Source: Fibrobacterota bacterium
GTDB taxonomy: Bacteria > Fibrobacterota > Fibrobacteria > UBA11236
Direction of reading: 5' to 3'
NCBI GenBank assembly: GCA_019509785.1
Contig: JAEKLQ010000072.1
Location: forward strand, 1 to 50,880
Length of the DNA: 50,880 bases
This document shows positions 36,556 through 43,282 of the stretch, piece by piece. Both the position numbers and the translations under genes were made by a program. The notes under the pieces are model-generated. The model was not told the DNA's origin. It was given only the letters and a program-made list of their open reading frames with translations, and did not search any database. Every line of letters starts with the position of its first letter. The stretch's first letter is position 1.

Positions 36556-37749
36556 TCAGTCGTGCAGGAAACCCCAATCCACGGGGATCCGTACGGTTTT
36601 CCCGCCGCTGCCCTCGGCCCAAACATGGCCCCCGTCGGGATCCTTTTCGATCCGTTCCACCCGCCCGAAGGATTTGGGAACCGGGTGGACCAGGTGGATG
36701 ACGCGGATGGATTTGGGCTCCTTGGGCCGGAACGATTGTGTGGTGGGAACGCCCTGGGCCTTGAGACGATCCTGACGCGAGGTTTCCAGGCCGTCGCAGA
36801 AATGCGAACAGACCTCTTCCAGCCCGAGACGGTCCACATGGCGGCCGTTCCAAGGCGCGGCGTGGCGGCCGCCATTGGAGATCCAGAACAGGGTGCTGGG
36901 CAAAGTGCGCGGATCTTTAAGGGACAACCAGACGTAGCCGTCCAGGGTCGCCGCGGTCCAGGCCAAGTCGCCGGCTTTGGAGGAGACCATGATCAAATCC
37001 TCGAAGCCGCGGCGGGCGGGATAGAGTCGCAGGTCCGTGGTCCCTCCGGTGGCCAGCGGCACCTTGCCCAGGGATTTGAAACGGGCCCCGGTCTTAAGGA
37101 TGCCGTACTCGCGGGCCAAGGGATTGGAGAAGGCCTCCGGCTTCACGCTGCCGAACTTGAAGGGGCTGACGTTGACATGATAGGGCCCGCCCGTTTCCGG
37201 AAAACGGAGGACGGCATGGTGCCCGAAATTGTAACGCCCCTGCAAGCCCTCGATGCGATGCTCCAGGTAGACCGCCCGATGCCCATCGCGGATGCTGAGC
37301 GTCTTACGGATCGTGCAGGCGGGATTTTTCAACCTCATCTCTGTGACTAGGCGCGCCGTTCCCGCTTCCACCGCCTCCCAGGTTTCATTGGCCGTCTCGC
37401 CATGCCCATAGCGGATGCCTTTGCTTTCCCCGAATGGGAAGCAGAAATAATCGCCGCGCAGGACTTGTAGCACCGGGGGGAATTCCGGCAGCTCGTCCGG
37501 CCGCCAAGGGGCCAAGGCGTAAGGCTCCACCCAACGTTTGCCCAGGCGGAAACGCACCGGCCCCATATGGCCGCCGCGGCGGGTCAGCCACAGCTCCACG
37601 TCGCGGCCCTGTAGCGCGAAGGAGGGTTCCCCGTACACGACCGGCAGATCATCGTGGGTCATTTCGGCGATGGAGGTGTCCAGGGAAAGGGGATCGGAAT
37701 GCTCCCCGATCCGGGGTCCGGTTTTCAAGGCGGCTTGCGGGTCGTCCAT
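36556..37749 (-). CDS. aldose-epimerase-like (galactose-mutarotase-fold) protein
   Basis: A 397-residue cytoplasmic protein with no signal peptide. The N-terminal strand pattern (GEPSFALQGRDVELWLTRRGGHMGPVRF) and later YFCFPFGESKG, VYLEHRIEGLQGRYNFGHHAVLRFPE and a long second half rich in beta strands match the beta-sandwich of galactose-mutarotase-like proteins. The histidines in NFGHHAVLR are at the place where the family has its catalytic pair. I do not see a clear assignment to a single subfamily, and DUF4432-type proteins are another possibility. It is divergent from the vapBC operon. A TATTAT box nine bases before the ATG suggests a short or absent leader, and there is no Shine-Dalgarno. 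A later ATG at 37662 is a less likely start. Confidence 0.6.
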   Translation of the reverse strand: MDDPQAALKTGPRIGEHSDPLSLDTSIAEMTHDDLPVVYGEPSFALQGRDVELWLTRRGGHMGPVRFRLGKRWVEPYALAPWRPDELPEFPPVLQVLRGDYFCFPFGESKGIRYGHGETANETWEAVEAGTARLVTEMRLKNPACTIRKTLSIRDGHRAVYLEHRIEGLQGRYNFGHHAVLRFPETGGPYHVNVSPFKFGSVKPEAFSNPLAREYGILKTGARFKSLGKVPLATGGTTDLRLYPARRGFEDLIMVSSKAGDLAWTAATLDGYVWLSLKDPRTLPSTLFWISNGGRHAAPWNGRHVDRLGLEEVCSHFCDGLETSRQDRLKAQGVPTTQSFRPKEPKSIRVIHLVHPVPKSFGRVERIEKDPDGGHVWAEGSGGKTVRIPVDWGFLHD

Positions 37750-37758
37750 ATGCCCGGG

Positions 37759-37787
37759 ATAATAAGCCGAAGCCGGTTCGGGCAGAA
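37759..37787 (-). promoter_or_regulatory. possible promoter of the mutarotase-like gene
   Basis: On the minus strand, TATTAT (37764-37759) lies nine bases before the ATG at 37749, with a weak TTCTGC 17 bases farther upstream. The spacing predicts a leader of only two or three bases. Confidence 0.35.
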
Positions 37788-37887
37788 GGGCCCCTGTCCT
37801 GCGGATTTTGACTTTCGTTTCCAGGGGTATTTCCGGCAGCTGATACGATTGGAATAGAAAGCGGGCTCAGGGCTTTAAATTCCCCTA

Positions 37888-37924
37888 TTGTACGGCTTTT
37901 AAATTGTGTGTATACTCCTACACA
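37888..37924 (+). promoter_or_regulatory. vapBC promoter with overlapping operator palindrome
   Basis: TTGTAC (37888-37893), a 17-base spacer and TATACT (37911-37916) make a good sigma-70 promoter. TGTGTA (37907-37912) and TACACA (37919-37924) form a perfect inverted repeat across the -10 box, ending on the A of the ATG. This is a plausible VapB operator, and the mRNA should be leaderless. Confidence 0.6.
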
Positions 37925-38181
37925 TGAGTAGGATAAAGAGGGCGCAAATACCCATGGAGCCATCAGAGTATAAACGGCTCCAGGAACTCTCGGCTCGGGA
38001 GGGGGTTTCCATCGCCGAGCTTGTTCGCAGGGCGGTTGCCGATCGATACTTCGTTCCGGACGGGAAGGAACGTAAACGAAAAGCCCTCGACAGCTTTTTA
38101 AAGTCGAGTCCGATCCCGCTCGGGGATTGGAGCGAGCTTAAAAAGGAGCTAACGGATCGTTATGGCGCCCATCTTCCTTGA
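37924..38181 (+). CDS. ribbon-helix-helix antitoxin of a VapBC pair
   Basis: An 85-residue protein. The N-terminal strand RAQIPMEPSEYKRLQELSAR followed by EGVSIAELVRRAVADRY is the usual ribbon-helix-helix DNA-binding fold (CopG/MetJ type). The C-terminal third (FLKSSPIPLGDWSELKKEL) is expected to wrap around the toxin. I use the ATG at 37924 and not the GTG at 37906, since the palindrome and -10 box place the transcript start at about this ATG. Its end overlaps the toxin gene by 20 bases. Such antitoxins repress their own promoter, which fits the palindrome at 37907-37924. Confidence 0.8.
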   Translation: MSRIKRAQIPMEPSEYKRLQELSAREGVSIAELVRRAVADRYFVPDGKERKRKALDSFLKSSPIPLGDWSELKKELTDRYGAHLP

Positions 38182-38581
38182 TTCGAATATTTTCCTGTAT
38201 GCGGCCGGCTCGGAGCATCCGGAAAAAGCCCCTTGCCGGAAGCTGCTTGAGTTGGCGGCTGCTGGGAAATTGGAGGCTGTCACCAGTTCCGAAGTGCTGC
38301 AGGAAGTCCTCTATGTCCGCCTCCGCCGAGGATCACGCGCCGAAGCCCTCGAAGTCACCCGAAATATCCGCGATATGATGGACGAAATCCTTACCGTCAC
38401 GGGCGATGATGTCCTGGCGGCTTGCGATCTACTGGGAAAGCATTCGGGACTGGATGCCCGGGATGCCGTGCATGCCGCCGTCGCGCTGAGAAACCGGATT
38501 TCCACCATTGCCACCGTAGACCGGGACTTCGATGTCATCCCGGGACTCCGGCGGCTTACCCCCGCTCAGGCAGCCGCATGA
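38162..38581 (+). CDS. vapC: PIN-domain toxin (VapC-like ribonuclease)
   Basis: A 139-residue PIN-domain protein. The acidic metal-binding residues are visible: Asp7 in IFLDSNI, Glu44 in TSSEVLQEVL, Asp98/Asp101 in GLDARDAVH, and Asp120 in ATVDRDF. This is the complete set for an Mg-dependent VapC endoribonuclease, which usually cleaves tRNA or rRNA. The start overlaps the antitoxin gene by 20 bases and its stop overlaps the following lipoprotein gene by four bases (ATGA). So three genes are translated as one unit. The RNA target is unknown. Confidence 0.87.
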   Translation: MAPIFLDSNIFLYAAGSEHPEKAPCRKLLELAAAGKLEAVTSSEVLQEVLYVRLRRGSRAEALEVTRNIRDMMDEILTVTGDDVLAACDLLGKHSGLDARDAVHAAVALRNRISTIATVDRDFDVIPGLRRLTPAQAAA

Positions 38582-39855
38582 AACCTTCCCGGAACGTTTT
38601 CGCACCCGCCGCCCTGGCCAGCCTGCTCCTCCTCGCGGGTTGCGGCAAGGACAAGGTGACCGAGTACTATCCCAACGGCAAACCCAAGACCCTCCGCACC
38701 TATGGCATTTTCGGAGGGATGAATCCGGGCAACCTCCAACGCGAGCAGACCTTCTTCTTCAACGACAATAAGGAAAGCGATTCGCATTGGAAGGACGGGA
38801 AGCTCGACGGGATTTACGAGGACTTTTGGCATAACGGCCAGAAGAAATCCCAGGGCCGGTACAAGGCCGGCAAGAAAACGGGGGAATGGGACTTCTATTT
38901 CAATCAGTTCACGCTCTCCTCGAAGGGGAAATTCAAGGACGATCAGAAGGACGGGCAGTGGGCTTCCTATTGGGAGAACGGCGCATTGCGATCCCAGGGG
39001 ACCTTTTCCGGGGGCCAGGAGATCGGCACTTGGAAGGAGTGGACGGCCAAGGGCGAGACGGCCGCGGTGAATTCCTGCTTCGCTTCCAACGACACCGGGC
39101 GCTACGTGTCGTACCATGCCAACAATACGGTGAAGGAAGAATACGCCTGCAAGCGGGGCGTGCCCTCCGGGGAATATCTCAAGAAGGATCCCGACGGGAC
39201 CGTGGTGGAGCGGGGGCGTTTCGACTCCCAAGGCCGCAAAGACGGTACCTGGGAAGCCTTCTGGGCCGAAGGAAAGACGGCTTCCAAACGCGGCTATGCC
39301 GCCGGCATGGAACAGGACAGCGGGTGGGCCTGGGACGAGGCGGGCCGGCTCAAGGAACGGGCGCATTTCGATTCGGGCAGCGGCGAGCGCGTCCTCTACG
39401 ATAGCCTGGGGCATCTGGTGCAAAGGACCCATTACCTGAAAGGCCAACCCGACGGGGAGGATTGGAGCTTTTGGCCCGAAGGGCCGGTGCCGAAAGGCCG
39501 CGTCGCCGACAAGCCCGGGCCCAAGCGCCAATTGATCGTGTACGCGGTCGGGAAGCCGGTGACCATGCGTAAGTGGCACGTGAACGGCAAGCCCATGGCG
39601 GAAGGCCAATTCGAAGACGGGCATCGCGCGGGGGAATGGAAGGACTGGTGGGAAGACGGGACCTTGAAGGAGATCTCCCACTTCCAGGCCGGGGCCCTGC
39701 ACGGCGATCGGCTATTCTACGATGCGAAGGGAAAGCTGATCCGGACCTCGCGCTATGAGCACGGCTATCCGGCCGAAGGGCGCATCCCGAAGGCGGTGAT
39801 GCGGGGCGCGATCACCGGGGACAGCGGGATCATCCTGCGGCCGCAGGGGAAGTAG
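38578..39855 (+). CDS. lipoprotein with MORN/YwqK-type repeats
   Basis: The product is 425 residues from the ATG at 38578, which overlaps the vapC stop by four bases. A lipoprotein signal ends at LLLLAGC (Cys22). The mature chain has about ten repeats of the YwqK/MORN kind: xxYxNGxxKxxGxYxxGKxxGxWxxW. Clear copies are EYYPNGKPK, DFWHNGQKKSQGRYKAGKKTGEW, SYWENGALRSQGTF, AFWAEGKTASKRGY and DWWEDGTLKEISHF. YwqK-type repeats occur in immunity proteins and in surface lipoproteins. Coupling to VapBC is unusual: either the lipoprotein is only under the same promoter, or the module couples toxin control to the envelope. Confidence 0.8.
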   Translation: MKPSRNVFAPAALASLLLLAGCGKDKVTEYYPNGKPKTLRTYGIFGGMNPGNLQREQTFFFNDNKESDSHWKDGKLDGIYEDFWHNGQKKSQGRYKAGKKTGEWDFYFNQFTLSSKGKFKDDQKDGQWASYWENGALRSQGTFSGGQEIGTWKEWTAKGETAAVNSCFASNDTGRYVSYHANNTVKEEYACKRGVPSGEYLKKDPDGTVVERGRFDSQGRKDGTWEAFWAEGKTASKRGYAAGMEQDSGWAWDEAGRLKERAHFDSGSGERVLYDSLGHLVQRTHYLKGQPDGEDWSFWPEGPVPKGRVADKPGPKRQLIVYAVGKPVTMRKWHVNGKPMAEGQFEDGHRAGEWKDWWEDGTLKEISHFQAGALHGDRLFYDAKGKLIRTSRYEHGYPAEGRIPKAVMRGAITGDSGIILRPQGK

Positions 39856-39857
39856 CT

Positions 39858-40679
39858 TCAGGGCTGCCAAGACAACCGGAGGATGCCATGGGGAAGCCCG
39901 TTCGGCAAAGCCACCGGAGCGCCCGCCGTCAGGTTCCGGTTTTCCCATTGCAAGCGGCCCCGGACGTCGAGGATCCGCAGGGTCTTGGCACCCGCCGGCG
40001 CCCGGAGTTGCGTTCCGGGCAGCAGATTGAATACCCAACCTTCTTGCGGCCTGGTCTGGACCGAGCGGGCCAGGGCCTGGGTCGGTTCCGTATAATTCGT
40101 CCAACCATCCTCGCGGACGAGGAGCTTGGTCCATTGGCCTTGGGTCAGGTTCACGGTTCCGCCCATAGCATAAGTGAGGACCTCCCCGAATTCCGGGAAT
40201 CCGGTTTTCATGCCGCGATGATTGGGGAATGCTTCCGGCTTGTCCTGCATATGGGCCGGCGACCAGCGATAGTCCGTGGCGGTGTCGCTCCCGAAGACGA
40301 AATCCACGAAGCCGTCATACTCCGGTAAGGAACAAAGCGTGTCCATCTCGGTAAGGCTGATGTAATCGATACCTATGCCCTTCCCGGAGCGCGTCTCGGC
40401 CAGGAAGTTATGCGAGTAGCGGAGGTTCCGGCTGTGGTCATCGACCCAGGAGGAATCCTTTTCGAGGGCGGACCAAGCTACCCCGGCCGTAGTCGCTATT
40501 TCGGGGGCCTTCGCGTAATCAATCCAGATCAGCACGGTATCCAGGATCTCGATGTCGTTGCCGTTCGAGCTTTTGTTCTTGCCGATCTGGACGTGCAAGG
40601 TTTCCTTGGCGGAAAAAGAGAAGGCGGGCAGGAGGGCCGCGCATAAACCAGCCAGAATAAGGCGATTGGACTAAAGCAT
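39858..40679 (-). pseudogene. secreted protein gene interrupted by an amber codon at codon 3
   Basis: The promoter (40710-40738), an AAGGGA ribosome site and the ATG at 40679 lead into ATG-CTT-TAG. The frame then continues with a perfect signal peptide (RLILAGLCAALLPAFSFSA) and a 240-residue mature domain, ending with a domain that looks like a type IX sorting segment (ILDVRGRLQWENR, then LPHGILRLSW). Annotation programs would start at the TTG at 40598 and lose the signal peptide. The mature part (DTVLIWIDYAKAPEIA, DYISLTEMDTL) is not a family I recognise; it resembles carbohydrate-active extracellular proteins. Either a mutation or sequencing error made the amber codon, or translation starts at a non-standard codon in the signal. 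Confidence 0.6.
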
Positions 40680-40709
40680 GGGGGATCCCTTCGGGTGTGG
40701 ATGCCCCTG

Positions 40710-40738
40710 AAATAACCTTCGGCAATTTTTATGGTCAA
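40710..40738 (-). promoter_or_regulatory. sigma-70-type promoter of the amber-interrupted gene
   Basis: On the minus strand, TTGACC (40738-40733), a spacer of exactly 17 bases and TTATTT (40715-40710) form a good promoter. It places the transcript start near 40703, about 24 bases before the ATG at 40679. Confidence 0.55.
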
Positions 40739-40780
40739 GAAGATTTTAATCGCGAAATAGGGTACCCGTTCGGAACGGAC

Positions 40781-41500
40781 TCAGCCCGCCGGCATTTCCC
40801 GCGGAATCGCAGGCTCTTTCCATTCCAGCTTGAAGCGCGCCGCTTCTTTATCCGCCAGGCGCGTCGGCTCGGGCAGGCGATAGCCCGCCAGGCACGCTTC
40901 CACAGCGCGCATCGCCGAGTCCAGGTCGCACAGATTCCCCACGCTCACGTATACCGGTTTCACGCGTACCTTGGTGCGCAATACCATGCCGAGGATCTCG
41001 CCCTTGTCCTTCAGCGGTTCCCGATCGCCGGGATCGGGCCCCACCTCGCGATGGAATCCGTATAACCGGCTTTTCCCCACCCCGACCGCAGGTATCCCCA
41101 ATGTTACCCCCATGTGGGCGGCGATGCCGCAACGCCGGGGATGGGCCTTGCCCATGCCGTCGAAGAGGACCAATCCGAAAGGGCTCTTCACCTCCTTGAA
41201 GGCCGCCTCCAGGGCCGGGGCCTCGCGGAAGCTGAGGTAACCGGGGATGTACGGGTAACGCGCGGGCGCCGCGCCATGGGCGATCTCGACCACGCGCTTC
41301 TCTTCCCGATCCCAGACCACCACGGCCGAGAGGATCCAGCCCTTATCGGGGGACAAGGCGGAATCGGCGCCGGCGATCAGGCGCGGTACGCCGGTCAGGG
41401 GCCGCTCCGCGATGCGGGACGCCAATTCCAGTTGATGCGCCCGCCACTCCTCCATCAATGGCGCGAAGGCGGGATCCAAGGGGGGGCGGTAAAAGCCCAT
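40781..41500 (-). CDS. nfi: endonuclease V (deoxyinosine 3' endonuclease)
   Basis: A 239-residue DNA or RNA repair nuclease that cuts one base 3' of inosine. The catalytic acidic residues are at the family positions: Asp46 in AGADSALS, Glu93 in the signature YIPGYLSFRE (84-93), and Asp114 in LFDGMGKAHPRRCGIAAHMG. The tyrosine wedge of YIPGYL is present. Length is normal for bacterial enzymes. It is cytoplasmic. The gene stands between an interrupted secreted-protein gene and a microprotein gene with no functional link to either. Confidence 0.92.
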   Translation of the reverse strand: MGFYRPPLDPAFAPLMEEWRAHQLELASRIAERPLTGVPRLIAGADSALSPDKGWILSAVVVWDREEKRVVEIAHGAAPARYPYIPGYLSFREAPALEAAFKEVKSPFGLVLFDGMGKAHPRRCGIAAHMGVTLGIPAVGVGKSRLYGFHREVGPDPGDREPLKDKGEILGMVLRTKVRVKPVYVSVGNLCDLDSAMRAVEACLAGYRLPEPTRLADKEAARFKLEWKEPAIPREMPAG

Positions 41501-41562
41501 GATCCCAAGATACGGATTGGCGGGAGAGGTGGGTAGCGGGGAGGTTACCTCGGCGGAAACGT

Positions 41563-41715
41563 TCAGATGCCGTCGTGGGCGTCGTCGGGCTCGCCGGATT
41601 TTTCCTTGAATACGCGAAGCACGATGCGGCCTACGGCGACGATGACCCCGATCAGGGTGACGATCCCGAGCACCTTGATGATGCGGGAGCCATTGCTGGC
41701 GGCGGATTGGGACAT
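41563..41715 (-). CDS. 50-residue single-pass membrane microprotein
   Basis: ATG at 41715, AAGGAAGG at a suitable distance upstream, and TGA at 41563-41565. The product has a polar N-terminus (SQSAASNGSR), one hydrophobic helix (VLGIVTLIGVIVAVG), then a basic patch and an acidic tail (FKEKSGEPDDAHDG). The layout is that of a small inner-membrane protein with its N-terminus likely outside, though the charge balance (RIVLRVFK after the helix) favours an inside C-terminus. I recognise no family. It may be missed by gene finders with a 60-residue cutoff. Confidence 0.55.
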   Translation of the reverse strand: MSQSAASNGSRIIKVLGIVTLIGVIVAVGRIVLRVFKEKSGEPDDAHDGI

Positions 41716-41925
41716 GATGAAACCTTCCTTCAAGCGATCTGCGGGCGAGGCGGGAAAAAGGCCAGGCCCTCCCGCATCGGCCTAGGGCGGGGTCCCGCCC
41801 GGGTCTGATATGTATTTACTTCCGAAAGATATCAAAACCAGGAAGCCATCGGCAAAAAGCGCCTGCATGAATGGGGCGCGGGGCTTGGGCTCCGGCCCTA
41901 AGAGCTGCAAAAAGTCCGGGTGGAT

Positions 41926-42489
41926 TTAGCCCTTGCGGGCCCAGCGGTTTTCCAGGGGATCGGACGCGGGCGCGCGGGGGGAGGGAGGCGATGGCTCCGA
42001 GGGAGCGGGCGCCCCAAAGGGGGCGGGCGCCATTTCCTTCTCTTCCGCTTCCATCATGGCGTCCAGGATTTGGGCCTGGCTGCGCAGCAGGTTCCGGAAG
42101 CGGACGAAGAACTGCATCTTCTGGCTCTCCAGGACCTGGATTTCGGAACGGAGCTGGGCCAATTGCCCGCGCGAGCCCTGCAGCTCGTCGGTGGCCTTCT
42201 GGCGGGCGTCGGTGATGATTGCCTCCGCCTCCTGTTGGGCCACCTTGCGCTTCTCCTCCAAGGTGTTCTGGATGGTGATCACGGCGTCCTGCAGGGTCTT
42301 CTCGATCAGGCGGTAATGGTTGAGGCGCTCTTCGGCGATTTTAAGGCGCTCGGAGAGTTGGATGTTCTGGCGGGCCAGATCTTCGAAATCCTTGGCGATG
42401 GTCTCCAGCAGCGCCCGTACTTCATCGGGATCGAATCCCTTGAACCGGGTGGAGAACTCGTGCTTCTTGATGTCCAAGGGGGTAATCAT
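41926..42489 (-). CDS. DivIVA-domain coiled-coil protein
   Basis: A 187-residue protein with the DivIVA/Wag31 N-terminus: MITPLDIKKHEFSTRFKGFDPDEVRALL, in which the F-x-G-x-D-x-x-E-V pattern and the preceding aromatic loop are the membrane-binding and curvature-sensing part. Residues 35-150 are coiled coil (many L/I/A heptads, IEKTLQDAVITIQNTLEEKRK). The C-terminus is a proline/serine-rich tail. In Gram-positives DivIVA marks poles and septa; in Gram-negative and FCB-type bacteria the role is less studied. It is the last gene of the minus-strand run following yggS with a 50-base gap. Confidence 0.88.
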   Translation of the reverse strand: MITPLDIKKHEFSTRFKGFDPDEVRALLETIAKDFEDLARQNIQLSERLKIAEERLNHYRLIEKTLQDAVITIQNTLEEKRKVAQQEAEAIITDARQKATDELQGSRGQLAQLRSEIQVLESQKMQFFVRFRNLLRSQAQILDAMMEAEEKEMAPAPFGAPAPSEPSPPSPRAPASDPLENRWARKG

Positions 42490-42539
42490 GGGGATGCCTT
42501 CCCGGAAGTTCCATTCGAGCCCCTAACCTGGTGGGGCCC

Positions 42540-43274
42540 TTATAAACTAGTCACTTCCCGGGCCCCGAAGAGGCCGGTTCCGATGCGGATGAAATGCGCG
42601 CCTTCCTCGATAGCGGTCTCGAAATCGCCGGTCATCCCCATGGAAAGCCAGGCGAAGTCGCGGAGCGGACCCCCTGGCGCGGCCGCTGAGCGGGCGGATG
42701 CCAGCAGGCCGCGCAATTCTCGGAAGCAGCGGCGGGCCTCCTCCGGGCCGGCGGGCGCGCCCTCGGGCGTTTCCAACGGTCCCATGGTCATCAGGCCCAC
42801 CAAGCGCACGTGGGCCAAAGCGGGCAGGCGCGCCAGGAACGGCAGGAGCGAATCGGGTTCGAAGCCGCCTTTGGCCGGCTCGCGCGAGGTGTTCACCTGC
42901 AGGAAGACATCTCGCTTAAGGCCCAAATCGCCGGCGATGCGATCGACGGCGGACAACAGGTCCCCGGAGTCGACCGAATGCAGGGCCGAAGCCAGGGGGA
43001 GGATCTTACGCACCTTGTTCTTCTGCAACCGCCCGATCAGGTGCAGCTCGTAGTCTCCCGGGGCGGCGCCGGGCAAGGGGAACTTTTCCAAGGCTTCTTG
43101 CACCCGGTTTTCGCCGAAGATGCGTGCGCCCAGGGCAAGCGCTTCCATCGCCTTGGATTGGGGGTGGTTCTTGCTGACCCAGATGAGGCGGACTTCCGAG
43201 GGATCGCGGCTGGCGCGGGCGCAGGCGGCCCGGATGCGGGCGTCGACGGCGCGGAAATTCTCGGCGGTCCCCAT
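42540..43274 (-). CDS. yggS: YggS-family PLP-binding protein (pyridoxal phosphate homeostasis protein)
   Basis: A 244-residue protein of the alanine-racemase-like N-terminal barrel fold. Lys35 in IWVSKNHP is the expected Schiff-base lysine; other landmarks are FGENRVQEALEK, ELHLIGRLQKNK, HSVDS, FLQVNTSREPAKGGF and LSMGMTGDFETAI. YggS/YggS-like proteins bind PLP and control its level; they have no demonstrated catalytic turnover. The gene follows lon with an eight-base gap, so the two are probably co-transcribed. Confidence 0.92.
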   Translation of the reverse strand: MGTAENFRAVDARIRAACARASRDPSEVRLIWVSKNHPQSKAMEALALGARIFGENRVQEALEKFPLPGAAPGDYELHLIGRLQKNKVRKILPLASALHSVDSGDLLSAVDRIAGDLGLKRDVFLQVNTSREPAKGGFEPDSLLPFLARLPALAHVRLVGLMTMGPLETPEGAPAGPEEARRCFRELRGLLASARSAAAPGGPLRDFAWLSMGMTGDFETAIEEGAHFIRIGTGLFGAREVTSL

Positions 43275-43282
43275 GAGGTAAC

